Origin: Fimbriimonadaceae bacterium | GTDB taxonomy: Bacteria; Armatimonadota; Fimbriimonadia; Fimbriimonadales; Fimbriimonadaceae | NCBI GenBank assembly: GCA_020849075.1 | Contig: JADLGZ010000172.1 | Span: 1-6,492, forward strand | Direction of reading: 5' to 3' | Length of the DNA stretch: 6,492 nucleotides | Part shown: in pieces, positions 1-6,243 of the stretch | How positions within the stretch are numbered: the stretch's first letter is position 1 | How the letters are laid out: every line of letters starts with the position of its first letter | Notes under the pieces: generated by a model | Told to the model about the DNA's origin: nothing | What the model saw: only the letters and a program-made list of their open reading frames with translations | The model's database searches: none | Translations under genes and position numbers: made by a program

Positions 1-1112
1 ATCATTACCGTGACCATCACCGAAACGCCGATGCCCATCATGCGCTGTTGCTTGACATTGTTCGGGTCAGTAACAGGCTGGAGGTAGGTAGCGATGACCA
101 TGCTGACTCCGTACACTACGAGGAGAAGGTAATCCGTCTGCCCTAGGTTGGCCGCAAATAGGTGCTTGGCACCTGCACTAGTCGAAGGATTGATCCACGC
201 AAACAACCCCTTTGAGAACTCAAATCGGTAGAGCAGCATGCTCTGGAACACGAGCAGGAAGAGCGGCATTTGCGCCAGGGCCGGCGCACAACCGGCCGCC
301 GGATTGATACCGTACTCTCGGTACAGTTGCATGGTCTCCAATTGAAACCGTTGTTGGTCCAATTGACCCTGTTTATTGGTTAGCTTCTTCTTGATCTCAG
401 CCGCTAGGGGTTGAAGCTGCATCATCTGGCGGCTGAACATCAACTGCTTTTGAGCCAGTGGATAGACGATGGCACGAACAATGAGGGCAAGCAAGAGTGC
501 GGCAAAGGTATAGCTGAACCAGGCTTGACTACCCGTAAGCTTGACCAAGGCATCAATCGCCTGATAGCCGGGGAAGAAGCCCCAGACCATATGATGTTTG
601 TTCAGTTCGCCCAGCTTACTAACCGTTGTCTGATAGAGCTCCTCGCCGCTCATCGCGGTCTGAGGCATCCCAGTCACCCCATAGACAGGCACCTTCACGG
701 ATGTCCAAACAGGGTCGGACAAATAAGCTTTTCTCTCGTGATCAAGAGAGTTGAATGCGGTACTTAGCCTTCCACTTTCATTAAACTCAATGCCCGCCTT
801 GGTACTGGTGTGCATCGCCAGCACCCAGCTTTCGATCACTTTCTGGCGGATGGTGGCTTCGCTCATCTTAGAGGCCTGTGCCTCCTCTTTCAGCTTCGCC
901 TCGTAGGCTCTTCGCTCGGCTTGGATAGTAATATCCTTACCCTCAGCATCCATCTTGCGCATCGCCTCCAAGATCACGGCGGACGATCGCTTGTCGCTTG
1001 AGGCTTCGTTGCGGTTGGCACCGCCGTTCAATAGCTGAAGGCCCAAAAAGACTGTAGTCGCCAGCAAGATGGCTGTGAGTAGATTGGAACCGGGTTTCTG
1101 GGGTTGACTCAT
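1..1112 (-). CDS. yidC: Membrane protein insertase YidC/Oxa1 family, partial (C-terminus beyond window)
   Basis: YidC inserts and folds proteins in the cytoplasmic membrane, alone or with SecYEG. I read 370 codons from the ATG at 1112 with no stop before the left edge. A hydrophobic segment at residues 10-29 is the N-terminal membrane anchor. Residues 30-195 are a charged, probably helical extracytoplasmic region, too short and too polar to be the large beta-sandwich domain of E. coli YidC. The conserved insertase core follows. TM2 (about 197-218) carries IVRAIVYPLAQKQ, whose Arg213 matches the hydrophilic-groove arginine. Then come a charged cytoplasmic hairpin (about 225-265), the signature GINPAAGCAPALAQMPLF (268-285) leading into TM3, TM4 (about 327-344) and the start of TM5. 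The gene begins 8 bases after yidD stops. No clear Shine-Dalgarno is seen, so translation may be coupled to yidD. Identity is very secure from the core motifs and the gene order. Confidence 0.95.
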   Translation of the reverse strand, partial: MSQPQKPGSNLLTAILLATTVFLGLQLLNGGANRNEASSDKRSSAVILEAMRKMDAEGKDITIQAERRAYEAKLKEEAQASKMSEATIRQKVIESWVLAMHTSTKAGIEFNESGRLSTAFNSLDHERKAYLSDPVWTSVKVPVYGVTGMPQTAMSGEELYQTTVSKLGELNKHHMVWGFFPGYQAIDALVKLTGSQAWFSYTFAALLLALIVRAIVYPLAQKQLMFSRQMMQLQPLAAEIKKKLTNKQGQLDQQRFQLETMQLYREYGINPAAGCAPALAQMPLFLLVFQSMLLYRFEFSKGLFAWINPSTSAGAKHLFAANLGQTDYLLLVVYGVSMVIATYLQPVTDPNNVKQQRMMGIGVSVMVTVM

Positions 1113-1120
1113 AAAATTAT

Positions 1121-1330
1121 CTAAGGGACCGGGTCGTAGCCGCCTGCTCGGAAGGGATGGCACCGGGCAATTCGCTTTAGGCCAAGCCAACTTCCTCGCA
1201 TCAGTCCGTGCTTCTCAATCGCTTCAAGGGTGTACTGGGAGCAACTCGGCACATACCGGCAAGTTGGGGGCATCCATTTCGTACTGCGTTGGTATTGCTT
1301 CACGAACCAGATTCCTATCCTTTTTCCCAC
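1121..1330 (-). CDS. yidD: Membrane protein insertion efficiency factor YidD
   Basis: YidD is a small membrane-associated protein that assists YidC-dependent insertion. This 69-residue protein has the whole family pattern: a short hydrophobic, basic N-terminus (residues 1-14), PPTCRYVPSCSQY with Cys24 and Cys30, a helix rich in Gly and Leu, RCHPF with Cys57, and the terminal GGYDPVP. The chosen start is GTG at 1330, because the hydrophobic stretch before KQYQ belongs to the family. It overlaps the end of rnpA by 16 bases. A GTG at 1303 has a better-placed AGGA nine bases upstream and would avoid the overlap, but it would remove most of the N-terminal segment. The protein ends right after GGYDPVP, without the tail some homologues carry. 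It lies between rnpA and yidC in the usual order. Confidence 0.95.
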   Translation of the reverse strand: MGKRIGIWFVKQYQRSTKWMPPTCRYVPSCSQYTLEAIEKHGLMRGSWLGLKRIARCHPFRAGGYDPVP

Positions 1331-1623
1331 CTTTGAGTTAAGGCCTCCAAATGCTTCTTCAATTCGTCCTTAATTTCTTCGAAGGATGCTCGGTCCGCGT
1401 TGCGCTGCCCCAGGACTACGACATCAAGGCTCGTTACTCTCGGTGTCGCTGCGCGAAGTCGTCGCTGAACACGGTTACGTCGAGGGCGGTTTCCGATGGA
1501 TCGGCTCGTTGCGAACCCTATTCTGCCCTCACCGGGCAGAGCATGGATTCGCGTAAACTCCCCCACTTCTCGAGAGCCACAGGCGAAAATTTCTTCGAAC
1601 CGGCAAGGCTTGAGTCCGCGAAT
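1315..1623 (-). CDS. rnpA: Ribonuclease P protein component, probable non-ATG start
   Basis: RnpA is the basic protein subunit of RNase P; it supports the catalytic RNA in cutting the 5' leader from pre-tRNA. The diagnostic RNR box is present as RRNRVQRRLR (about residues 48-57), preceded by RIGFATSRSIGN (34-45) for the central beta strand. A C-terminal helix, FEEIKDELKKHLEAL, follows. The only conventional start in frame is GTG at 1566 (83 residues). That would remove the N-terminal helix, although family-like sequence (IRGL...RFEEIFACG) continues upstream in the same frame. An in-frame TGA lies further up, inside rpmH, and no ATG, GTG or TTG lies between it and 1566. I therefore propose ATT at 1623, which gives 102 residues and a start 7 bases after the rpmH stop. 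Only a weak AAGG precedes it, two bases away. An undetected frameshift is the alternative. The family assignment is firm; the start is not. Confidence 0.88.
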   Translation of the reverse strand: MRGLKPCRFEEIFACGSREVGEFTRIHALPGEGRIGFATSRSIGNRPRRNRVQRRLRAATPRVTSLDVVVLGQRNADRASFEEIKDELKKHLEALTQRWEKG

Positions 1624-1630
1624 TGCCTTG

Positions 1631-1768
1631 TTACCGGGCCGCCAGTCGGTGGCGCCCCTTCATTCTGCGTCGCTTTAGTGTGTTCTGCCCGTCAGTGGTG
1701 CGCATACGGATCCGAAATCCGTGTGTCTTGAACTTATGGCGGTTATTGGGTTGGTAAGTTCGCTTCAT
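1631..1768 (-). CDS. rpmH: 50S ribosomal protein L34
   Basis: L34 is a small, very basic protein of the large ribosomal subunit. I read 45 codons from ATG at 1768 to TAA at 1631. The product starts MKRTYQPNNRHKFKTHGF and contains a glycine-centred middle (RMRTTDGQNTL), followed by KRRRMKGRHRLAAR at the C-terminus. This is the full L34 pattern at its usual length of about 44-47 residues. An AGGA ribosome-binding site lies 9 bases upstream. The middle segment TTDGQN departs somewhat from the more common basic TKxGR version, but all core positions are kept. It is the first gene of the rpmH-rnpA-yidD-yidC cluster, which is probably co-transcribed because the gaps are 7, -16 and 8 bases. Confidence 0.97.
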   Translation of the reverse strand: MKRTYQPNNRHKFKTHGFRIRMRTTDGQNTLKRRRMKGRHRLAAR

Positions 1769-1777
1769 AAAAAATCG

Positions 1778-1781
1778 TCCT
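1778..1781 (-). promoter_or_regulatory. Ribosome-binding site of rpmH
   Basis: AGGA in the sense orientation lies 9 bases before the rpmH ATG, separated by an A/T-rich spacer ending in six T residues. It is the clearest Shine-Dalgarno match in the window and supports the chosen rpmH start. Confidence 0.6.
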
Positions 1782-1789
1782 GGCCAGGA
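1778..1789. repeat. Perfect 12-bp palindrome in the rpmH leader
   Basis: The sequence TCCTGGCCAGGA reads identically on both strands. Its last four bases in the rpmH sense (AGGA) are the presumed ribosome-binding site. As RNA it could form only a 4-bp stem with a GGCC loop; as DNA it could be a protein-binding site. A chance palindrome is also possible. Confidence 0.5.
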
Positions 1790-1850
1790 ATTTGAGCCTT
1801 GTAGGATACCACGCTAGCCCATCACCATACTAGAGCAAATCACCCCGGCC

Positions 1851-2345
1851 CTATGATTTTGGCAACGGTTGACCATGGCGACTCGAAATATCCTGGCGAA
1901 TACTCATGATCGCCAGCAAGATCGCGCTCACCGTGATGCAAGCATCCGCCACATTAAAAACGGGGAAATTGATTAACCTAAACCAAAACATGTCGGTCAC
2001 CTTCCCCATCCAGAGGCGATCAATCAAGTTCCCAATCGCACCCGCCGCCAACATGCCTAACGTAACGATCATAAGCTTGTAGGCAAAAGGGGTCCGCCAT
2101 GCATGCCAACCCGCAACGCCAGCAATGATGATCGCTACCGGAGCAAAGAACTGCCCGCCTCCCTGGAACATTCCGAACGCGATGCCGTGATTGAACGCTA
2201 GTTTGAGTTCAAATACACCTGGCCATGGCACCCCAAAGACGTAGCCCTCAACTCCGTCCGATCGGGCCCGAGACCAAGCCTTAACCCCTTGATCAAGGGC
2301 CACGAAAACCCCGAATATCCCGGCAAAAAGGAGCCCCGAGCGCAC
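1851..2345 (-). CDS. lspA: Lipoprotein signal peptidase (signal peptidase II)
   Basis: LspA is a membrane aspartyl protease that removes signal peptides from diacylglyceryl-modified prolipoproteins. With GTG at 2345 the product has 164 residues, the normal family length. TM1 (about 4-17) leads into LDQGVK (Asp18 and Lys conserved). The NHGIAFGMF box (Asn52) is next, then two hydrophobic helices, AIGNLIDRL with catalytic Asp109, FNVADACI with catalytic Asp134, and a final TM helix. Both catalytic aspartates are intact. The longest frame begins at GTG 2438, but it adds about 30 polar residues and overlaps ileS by 91 bases, so I reject it. A TTG at 2351 overlaps the ileS stop as TTGA and would add two residues; it is an equal alternative. 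The GTG at 2345 has GGGA eight bases upstream. Close coupling to ileS is a common bacterial arrangement. Confidence 0.95.
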   Translation of the reverse strand: MRSGLLFAGIFGVFVALDQGVKAWSRARSDGVEGYVFGVPWPGVFELKLAFNHGIAFGMFQGGGQFFAPVAIIIAGVAGWHAWRTPFAYKLMIVTLGMLAAGAIGNLIDRLWMGKVTDMFWFRLINFPVFNVADACITVSAILLAIMSIRQDISSRHGQPLPKS

Positions 2346-2347
2346 GC

Positions 2348-5092
2348 TCAAAGTCCCACAGCCCGGCGATCCCGCTCCGTTAACATCATGCCCCCCACCT
2401 CGGCAACATCTGGACGAAAGAGCTTGCTTCTCTCGCACTGAAGATAAGGGCTCGGGCTAAAAGCTACAGACGCTGCCCCCTCGGATATCTCGACCCAACT
2501 CATCTTGAAAAGATTGGCTATCTCAGTAAGCTCAAATGTCCGCAAGAAGTTGGCCGAGTCAGCATCCAATGTTAGGTGAGCCACCACGGCTTGACCGTTC
2601 TTGGCTTCATTCACCTTTTTCCACTCTTCAAAACCCGCGAAAACTTCAGCGCGAATTTCAAGCAGGGTGGCATAGCGCACTTGAAGAGGGCTCGCTTCGA
2701 TCTGGCTCAGTCGCTCGGCTGACGGCACGCCAAACGTTTCGCAGAAGATGGAGTCCAAGCGGCTACCTGGTACACGAACATATGTCTCTTCTGCCGTAAA
2801 GGGAAGGATCGGTGCGATGACGGTCAGAAGCTGTCGAAGAACCACGTAGCAAGCCCACTGGCCGCTTCGACGACTCGGCCAGTCTGCGCCGTCACAGTAC
2901 ATTCGATCCTTGATTGCGTCAAGGTAAACAGCAGAGAGCTGCTTGATGCAGAACTCATTGATCGCACTCAGAGCCTTCTTGAATTCGTACGCCTCATAGG
3001 CATCCTTCACATCCGCTACCAGCAACTCAGCCTGCTCAATAATCCATTCATCAAGTTCTTGCAGTTGACCCGGCCTCACGGGTTCAAAGTCATAAAGGTT
3101 GCCCAGCAAGAATCGGAGGGTATTCCGAAGAGTTCGATATCCCTCGCCACTGACTTTTAGGAGTTCAGGCCCACAAGGCACGTCGTCAGCGTAGTTCACA
3201 CTGGCGCACCAATAGCGCAGAACATCCGCCCCAAGTGAGGCACAGACCTCGTTCGGATCAATGACGTTGCCGAGCCGTTTGCTCATCTTGCGGCCTTGCT
3301 CGTCGGTAACAAATCCATGAGTAACCACGGCCTTATAAGGGGCACTACCATTGACCGCCGTGCCAATCACCATCGAAACATTGAACCAACCTCGATGCTG
3401 ATCTGAACCCTCCAGATAGAGGTCAGCGGGCAATGCTTCTTTCCATTCTGGGTAAACATCGCCACCCAAAACGGCAATTGAAGTAGACCCACTGTCAAAC
3501 CAAACGTCAAAAACATCCGTTTCTTTGGTGAATGCGGTCTCCCCATCAAAGGTGTAGCCTTCGGGAAGTATCTCTGACGGATCCTTGCTGTACCAAGCAT
3601 CCGAACCTTCCCTTTCGATCAAAGTAGCCACCGCTTCGATCGCAACGGGGTCAAGCACGGGCGTCCCTTTAGTTGTATAAAACACCGGAATTCCCACCCC
3701 CCAGGGCCGTTGCCGAGAAATGCACCAATCCGGTCGTCCACCCAGCATTCCCTTGATCCTAGAATAACCGCTTTCTGGTACCCATTGAACTTGTTCGACT
3801 TGATCCAACATCTGGGCGCGGAGGCCATTGTCTTCCATGCTAACAAACCACTGCTCCGTTGCCCGGAAAATCACCGGCTTGCCGTCCCGCTCCGCATGCG
3901 GATACTGATGGTGGTAATCCTCTACCAGAAGTAGGGCACCCATTTCACGAAGGCGATCCACGACGACCGTATCACAGTCGGTGTACTTGACGCCCGCAAA
4001 CTCTCCCGCTTCCTCCGTCAAATAACCTGACTCATTAACCGGGCAGAGCACGGGCAGTCCGTATTTGGCTCCGGTTACAAAGTCTTCGCGGCCATGGCCA
4101 GGAGCCGTGTGCACAACCCCAGTACCGTCCTCTGTTGTCACATAGGTTGCCAAGACACCTAATGACTCACGTTCAAAGATCGGATGCTTGAACTTTGAGA
4201 ACTCGAACGACGCACCGAGGAGAGTTCGTACAACTTCGTACTGCAATCCTAGTTTCTGGAAGACGCTTGGCGCGAGATCCTCTTGTACTACGTAGTGATC
4301 GGACCCAACCTTGGCAATCACATAGTCCAAAGCTGGGTGAAAGGCGACGCCTAAGTTCGCTGGAATGGTCCACGGAGTGGTTGTCCAGATGATTGTGTAC
4401 ACATTGTCAAGCCCCTTTGACCACCCATTGTGATCATCGATCAACGGGAATCGGACGAAGATTGACTTGGAGACATGGTCGTCGTAGACGATTTCTGTAT
4501 CGGCCAAGGCTGTACGACTCGTTGGGCTCCACATGACGGGCTTCAAACCCCGATAGACTTGGCCCAGCGACACAAGTTTGCCGAACACGCGGACAATGGC
4601 CGCCTCAAAGCGAAAGTCCATCGTGCGATAAGGCTTTTCCCACAAGCCAAAGACCCCAAGGCGCTCAAACTGCTCGGTCTGGATTTTGATGTACTCGGAT
4701 GCGTGGTCCCGGCAAGCCTGTCGAAGGGTAGGCAATTCTGGCTTCTCCTTCCGTTCGGCAAACTTCTTCATCACCGCCTGCTCAATTGGCAGACCGTGGT
4801 TATCGTAACCCGGTACGTAAGGAACGCGGTAACCCATCATCACACGCGACTTCAGCACAAAGTCCTTCAGAATCTTGTTCATCGCCGTGCCGAGGTGGAT
4901 GGCACTATTGGTATACGGCGGGCCATCGTGTAAAACAAAAGGCGGAGCGTCACGCCGCTCGTCTTGAAGCCGGTGATAGATGCTGGCGGCCTTCCATTTC
5001 GCGAGGATCTCCGGCTCACGAATCGCCAGATCAGCCTTCATCGGGATGGTGAAGCTCGGATCGGGCAAATTCAAGGTCGCTTTCAGGTCCAT
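2348..5092 (-). CDS. ileS: Isoleucine--tRNA ligase
   Basis: This class I aminoacyl-tRNA synthetase charges tRNA-Ile with isoleucine and edits mischarged valine. The 914-residue protein is full length (E. coli about 939). In order it shows the N-terminal TLNLP start and DGPPYTNSAIHLGT (56-69), with the HIGH box altered to HLGT. PGYDNHGLPIE (94-104) follows. The CP1 editing domain has TTTPWT (237-242) and GTGVVHTAPGHGREDF (323-338). Then come DWCISRQRPWG (455-465), DVWFDSGST (529-537), YLEGSDQHRGWF (559-570), KMSKR (602-606, usually KMSKS) and an anticodon-binding helical domain. The C-terminus carries a remnant of the zinc finger: QCERSKLFRPDV from residue 885 and MLTERD at 903-908, with only Cys886 left of the usual four cysteines. 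The ATG at 5092 gives the standard N-terminus. No strong Shine-Dalgarno precedes it. It is followed at once by lspA. Confidence 0.97.
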   Translation of the reverse strand: MDLKATLNLPDPSFTIPMKADLAIREPEILAKWKAASIYHRLQDERRDAPPFVLHDGPPYTNSAIHLGTAMNKILKDFVLKSRVMMGYRVPYVPGYDNHGLPIEQAVMKKFAERKEKPELPTLRQACRDHASEYIKIQTEQFERLGVFGLWEKPYRTMDFRFEAAIVRVFGKLVSLGQVYRGLKPVMWSPTSRTALADTEIVYDDHVSKSIFVRFPLIDDHNGWSKGLDNVYTIIWTTTPWTIPANLGVAFHPALDYVIAKVGSDHYVVQEDLAPSVFQKLGLQYEVVRTLLGASFEFSKFKHPIFERESLGVLATYVTTEDGTGVVHTAPGHGREDFVTGAKYGLPVLCPVNESGYLTEEAGEFAGVKYTDCDTVVVDRLREMGALLLVEDYHHQYPHAERDGKPVIFRATEQWFVSMEDNGLRAQMLDQVEQVQWVPESGYSRIKGMLGGRPDWCISRQRPWGVGIPVFYTTKGTPVLDPVAIEAVATLIEREGSDAWYSKDPSEILPEGYTFDGETAFTKETDVFDVWFDSGSTSIAVLGGDVYPEWKEALPADLYLEGSDQHRGWFNVSMVIGTAVNGSAPYKAVVTHGFVTDEQGRKMSKRLGNVIDPNEVCASLGADVLRYWCASVNYADDVPCGPELLKVSGEGYRTLRNTLRFLLGNLYDFEPVRPGQLQELDEWIIEQAELLVADVKDAYEAYEFKKALSAINEFCIKQLSAVYLDAIKDRMYCDGADWPSRRSGQWACYVVLRQLLTVIAPILPFTAEETYVRVPGSRLDSIFCETFGVPSAERLSQIEASPLQVRYATLLEIRAEVFAGFEEWKKVNEAKNGQAVVAHLTLDADSANFLRTFELTEIANLFKMSWVEISEGAASVAFSPSPYLQCERSKLFRPDVAEVGGMMLTERDRRAVGL

Positions 5093-5101
5093 TGGACTTG
5101 A

Positions 5102-5107
5102 AGTGTA
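5102..5107 (-). promoter_or_regulatory. Candidate -10 element of ileS
   Basis: TACACT in the ileS sense lies 9 bases upstream of the ATG. It fits the TANNNT -10 consensus, and its position would start the RNA at or within a few bases of the start codon. I see no good -35 hexamer about 17 bases further up. The call is tentative and rests mainly on the matching element before prfA. Confidence 0.35.
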
Positions 5108-5166
5108 CCGGGAGCTGCCACTAGGAGGGCGCCAAACAGGGCACTGAAGCTAGGAGCCGTCTCCGG

Positions 5167-5172
5167 TAGACT
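5167..5172 (+). promoter_or_regulatory. Candidate -10 element of prfA
   Basis: TAGACT lies 9 bases upstream of the prfA ATG, the same distance as TACACT before ileS. It would place the transcription start almost at the ATG. The only purine-rich stretch before the ATG is TTTAGGCTAG, a poor Shine-Dalgarno. No clear -35 element is visible. Confidence 0.35.
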
Positions 5173-5181
5173 TTAGGCTAG

Positions 5182-6243
5182 ATGCGCGGCAAACTGCTCG
5201 AACTCTTGGCCAAATATGATTCCATCGAGCAGTCCCTGATGGATCCCACGATTGCGTCACAGCCATCGGAGCTTCAAAGGCTGGGTAAGGCCCGAGCAGA
5301 ATTAGAGGATGTCGTACAAGTCATCCGGCGCTATCATAAGACCGAGAAAGACCTCGCCGAGTCAGAGGCCCTCCTCTCCGATCCAGAGATGAAAGAACTT
5401 GCTCAAGACGAAGTCTCCACTCTGAGGGAACAACTGGGGGAACTGACGGAGGAGCTACGCCTGCTGCTGTTGCCCAAGGATCCAAACGATCAGAAGTCCG
5501 TTATTATTGAAATCCGACCAGCGGCAGGAGGAAACGAAGCGGGGCTCTTTGCTAGCGAGCTCTTCCGCATGTATCTTCGCTACGCAGAGCGCCGGAGGTG
5601 GAAGACGGAAATCATTGATCTCGAGGAAGACGGAATGGGGGCCCTAAGCCGAGTCACCTTTAGTATTGACGGCACCGGGGCGTTTAGCCAGCTCAAATTT
5701 GAAAGCGGTGTCCACCGTGTGCAGAGGGTTCCAGCAACAGAGAGCAGCGGTCGAACCCACACGAGCACCGTGACCGTGGCGGTCTTACCTGAGGTCGAAG
5801 AAGTGGACCTAGAAATCAAGAACGACGACATTGAGGTTTCCACCTTCCGCTCAAGCAGCGCTGGGGGCCAGCACATGCAGAAGAATGAGACGGCCATCAG
5901 AATCGTGCACAAGCCCACTGGCATCGCCGTAACCTGCCAAGACGAACGGAGCCAGCAGCAGAACAAACTCAAGGCGATGGCTGTTCTGCGAGCCAAGCTT
6001 TACGAAATCGAGCAAGAAAAGCTCGCCAAGGAGCGAGGTGACCTGCGGCGTGGCCAAATTGGCAGCGGAGATCGTAGCGAAAAAATCCGTACTTACAACT
6101 TTAACCAGAGCCGTATCACCGACCATCGCATCGGCAAGGATATGCACAACATGATTACCTTTATGGATGGCGAAATCCAAGGGATGATTGATGCTTTGAT
6201 CCAGGATGACCAAATGCAGAAGCTAGCCAGTGATGCCTCATAA
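5182..6243 (+). CDS. prfA: Peptide chain release factor 1 (RF1)
   Basis: RF1 recognises UAA and UAG stop codons in the ribosomal A site and triggers release of the finished peptide. The 353-residue protein matches the usual length of about 355-360. Residues 1-95 form the helical, coiled-coil-prone domain 1. The decoding motif is PAT (184-186, in HRVQRVPATESSGR), which marks RF1 rather than RF2 (SPF). The catalytic GGQ is at 228-230 (RSSSAGGQHMQKNETA). CQDERSQQQNK (252-262) and the SGDRSEKIRTYNFNQSRITDHR segment (295-316) complete the family signature. The sequence after GGQ reads HMQKNE where many homologues have HVNKTE. No in-frame shift or truncation is seen. The gene overlaps the downstream maf by 11 bases. 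The RF1-modifying methyltransferase gene prmC, often found directly after prfA, is not the next gene here. Confidence 0.97.
   Translation: MRGKLLELLAKYDSIEQSLMDPTIASQPSELQRLGKARAELEDVVQVIRRYHKTEKDLAESEALLSDPEMKELAQDEVSTLREQLGELTEELRLLLLPKDPNDQKSVIIEIRPAAGGNEAGLFASELFRMYLRYAERRRWKTEIIDLEEDGMGALSRVTFSIDGTGAFSQLKFESGVHRVQRVPATESSGRTHTSTVTVAVLPEVEEVDLEIKNDDIEVSTFRSSSAGGQHMQKNETAIRIVHKPTGIAVTCQDERSQQQNKLKAMAVLRAKLYEIEQEKLAKERGDLRRGQIGSGDRSEKIRTYNFNQSRITDHRIGKDMHNMITFMDGEIQGMIDALIQDDQMQKLASDAS

Larger units (their letters stand above)
1769..1850 (-). promoter_or_regulatory. lspA-rpmH intergenic leader with possible rpmH promoter
   Basis: This is the only gap of any size within the minus-strand run. 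Reading toward rpmH, a TATCCT hexamer (1803-1808) could be a -10 element that would leave a leader of roughly 27 bases. No convincing -35 box lies 16-18 bases further up; TAGTAT is the best weak candidate. A perfect 12-base palindrome follows near the start codon. There is no strong rho-independent terminator after lspA, so read-through from ileS-lspA is possible. I see no DnaA box resembling TTATCCACA. Confidence 0.35.
5093..5181. promoter_or_regulatory. Divergent intergenic region between ileS and prfA
   Basis: These 89 bases separate two divergently transcribed genes and must hold both promoters unless transcription starts inside a gene. Each side has a TANACT hexamer 9 bases from the ATG. 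No T-box leader, the regulator often found before synthetase genes in Firmicutes, could fit upstream of ileS here. No rho-independent terminator is evident. Confidence 0.5.

Noticed and set aside
411..767. Plus-strand open frame of 118 codons
   Set aside because: It lies antisense to the yidC core, whose minus-strand reading is unambiguous.
1351..1731. Plus-strand open frame of 126 codons
   Set aside because: It lies antisense to rnpA and rpmH, both certain genes. Its product has no recognisable motif and is best explained as a shadow of basic, arginine-rich coding sequence.
1631..1768. Thermus-type nesting of rpmH inside an extended rnpA
   Set aside because: The rnpA frame meets a TGA inside the 3' part of rpmH, so rnpA cannot extend through rpmH as it does in Thermus.
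1835..1860. Inverted repeat AAATCA/TGATTT across the lspA stop as a terminator
   Set aside because: The stem is only six mostly A/T pairs with an 11-base loop and no following T-run in the lspA sense, so a functional rho-independent terminator is unlikely.
2346..2438. N-terminal extension of lspA to GTG 2438
   Set aside because: It would overlap ileS by 91 bases and add a polar, cysteine- and glycine-rich tail that is not part of signal peptidase II. Starts at 2351 or 2345 fit the family length.
4475..4933. Plus-strand open frame of 152 codons
   Set aside because: It is entirely antisense to the conserved N-terminal half of ileS and shows no domain pattern or start signal.
5093..5181. T-box riboswitch upstream of ileS
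   Set aside because: The whole divergent gap is 89 bases, far shorter than a T-box leader with its terminator, and no T-box core sequence is visible.
5580..5996. Minus-strand open frame of 138 codons
   Set aside because: It lies opposite the RF1 decoding and GGQ domains. Its Ser/Cys/Leu-rich product is typical of antisense reading.
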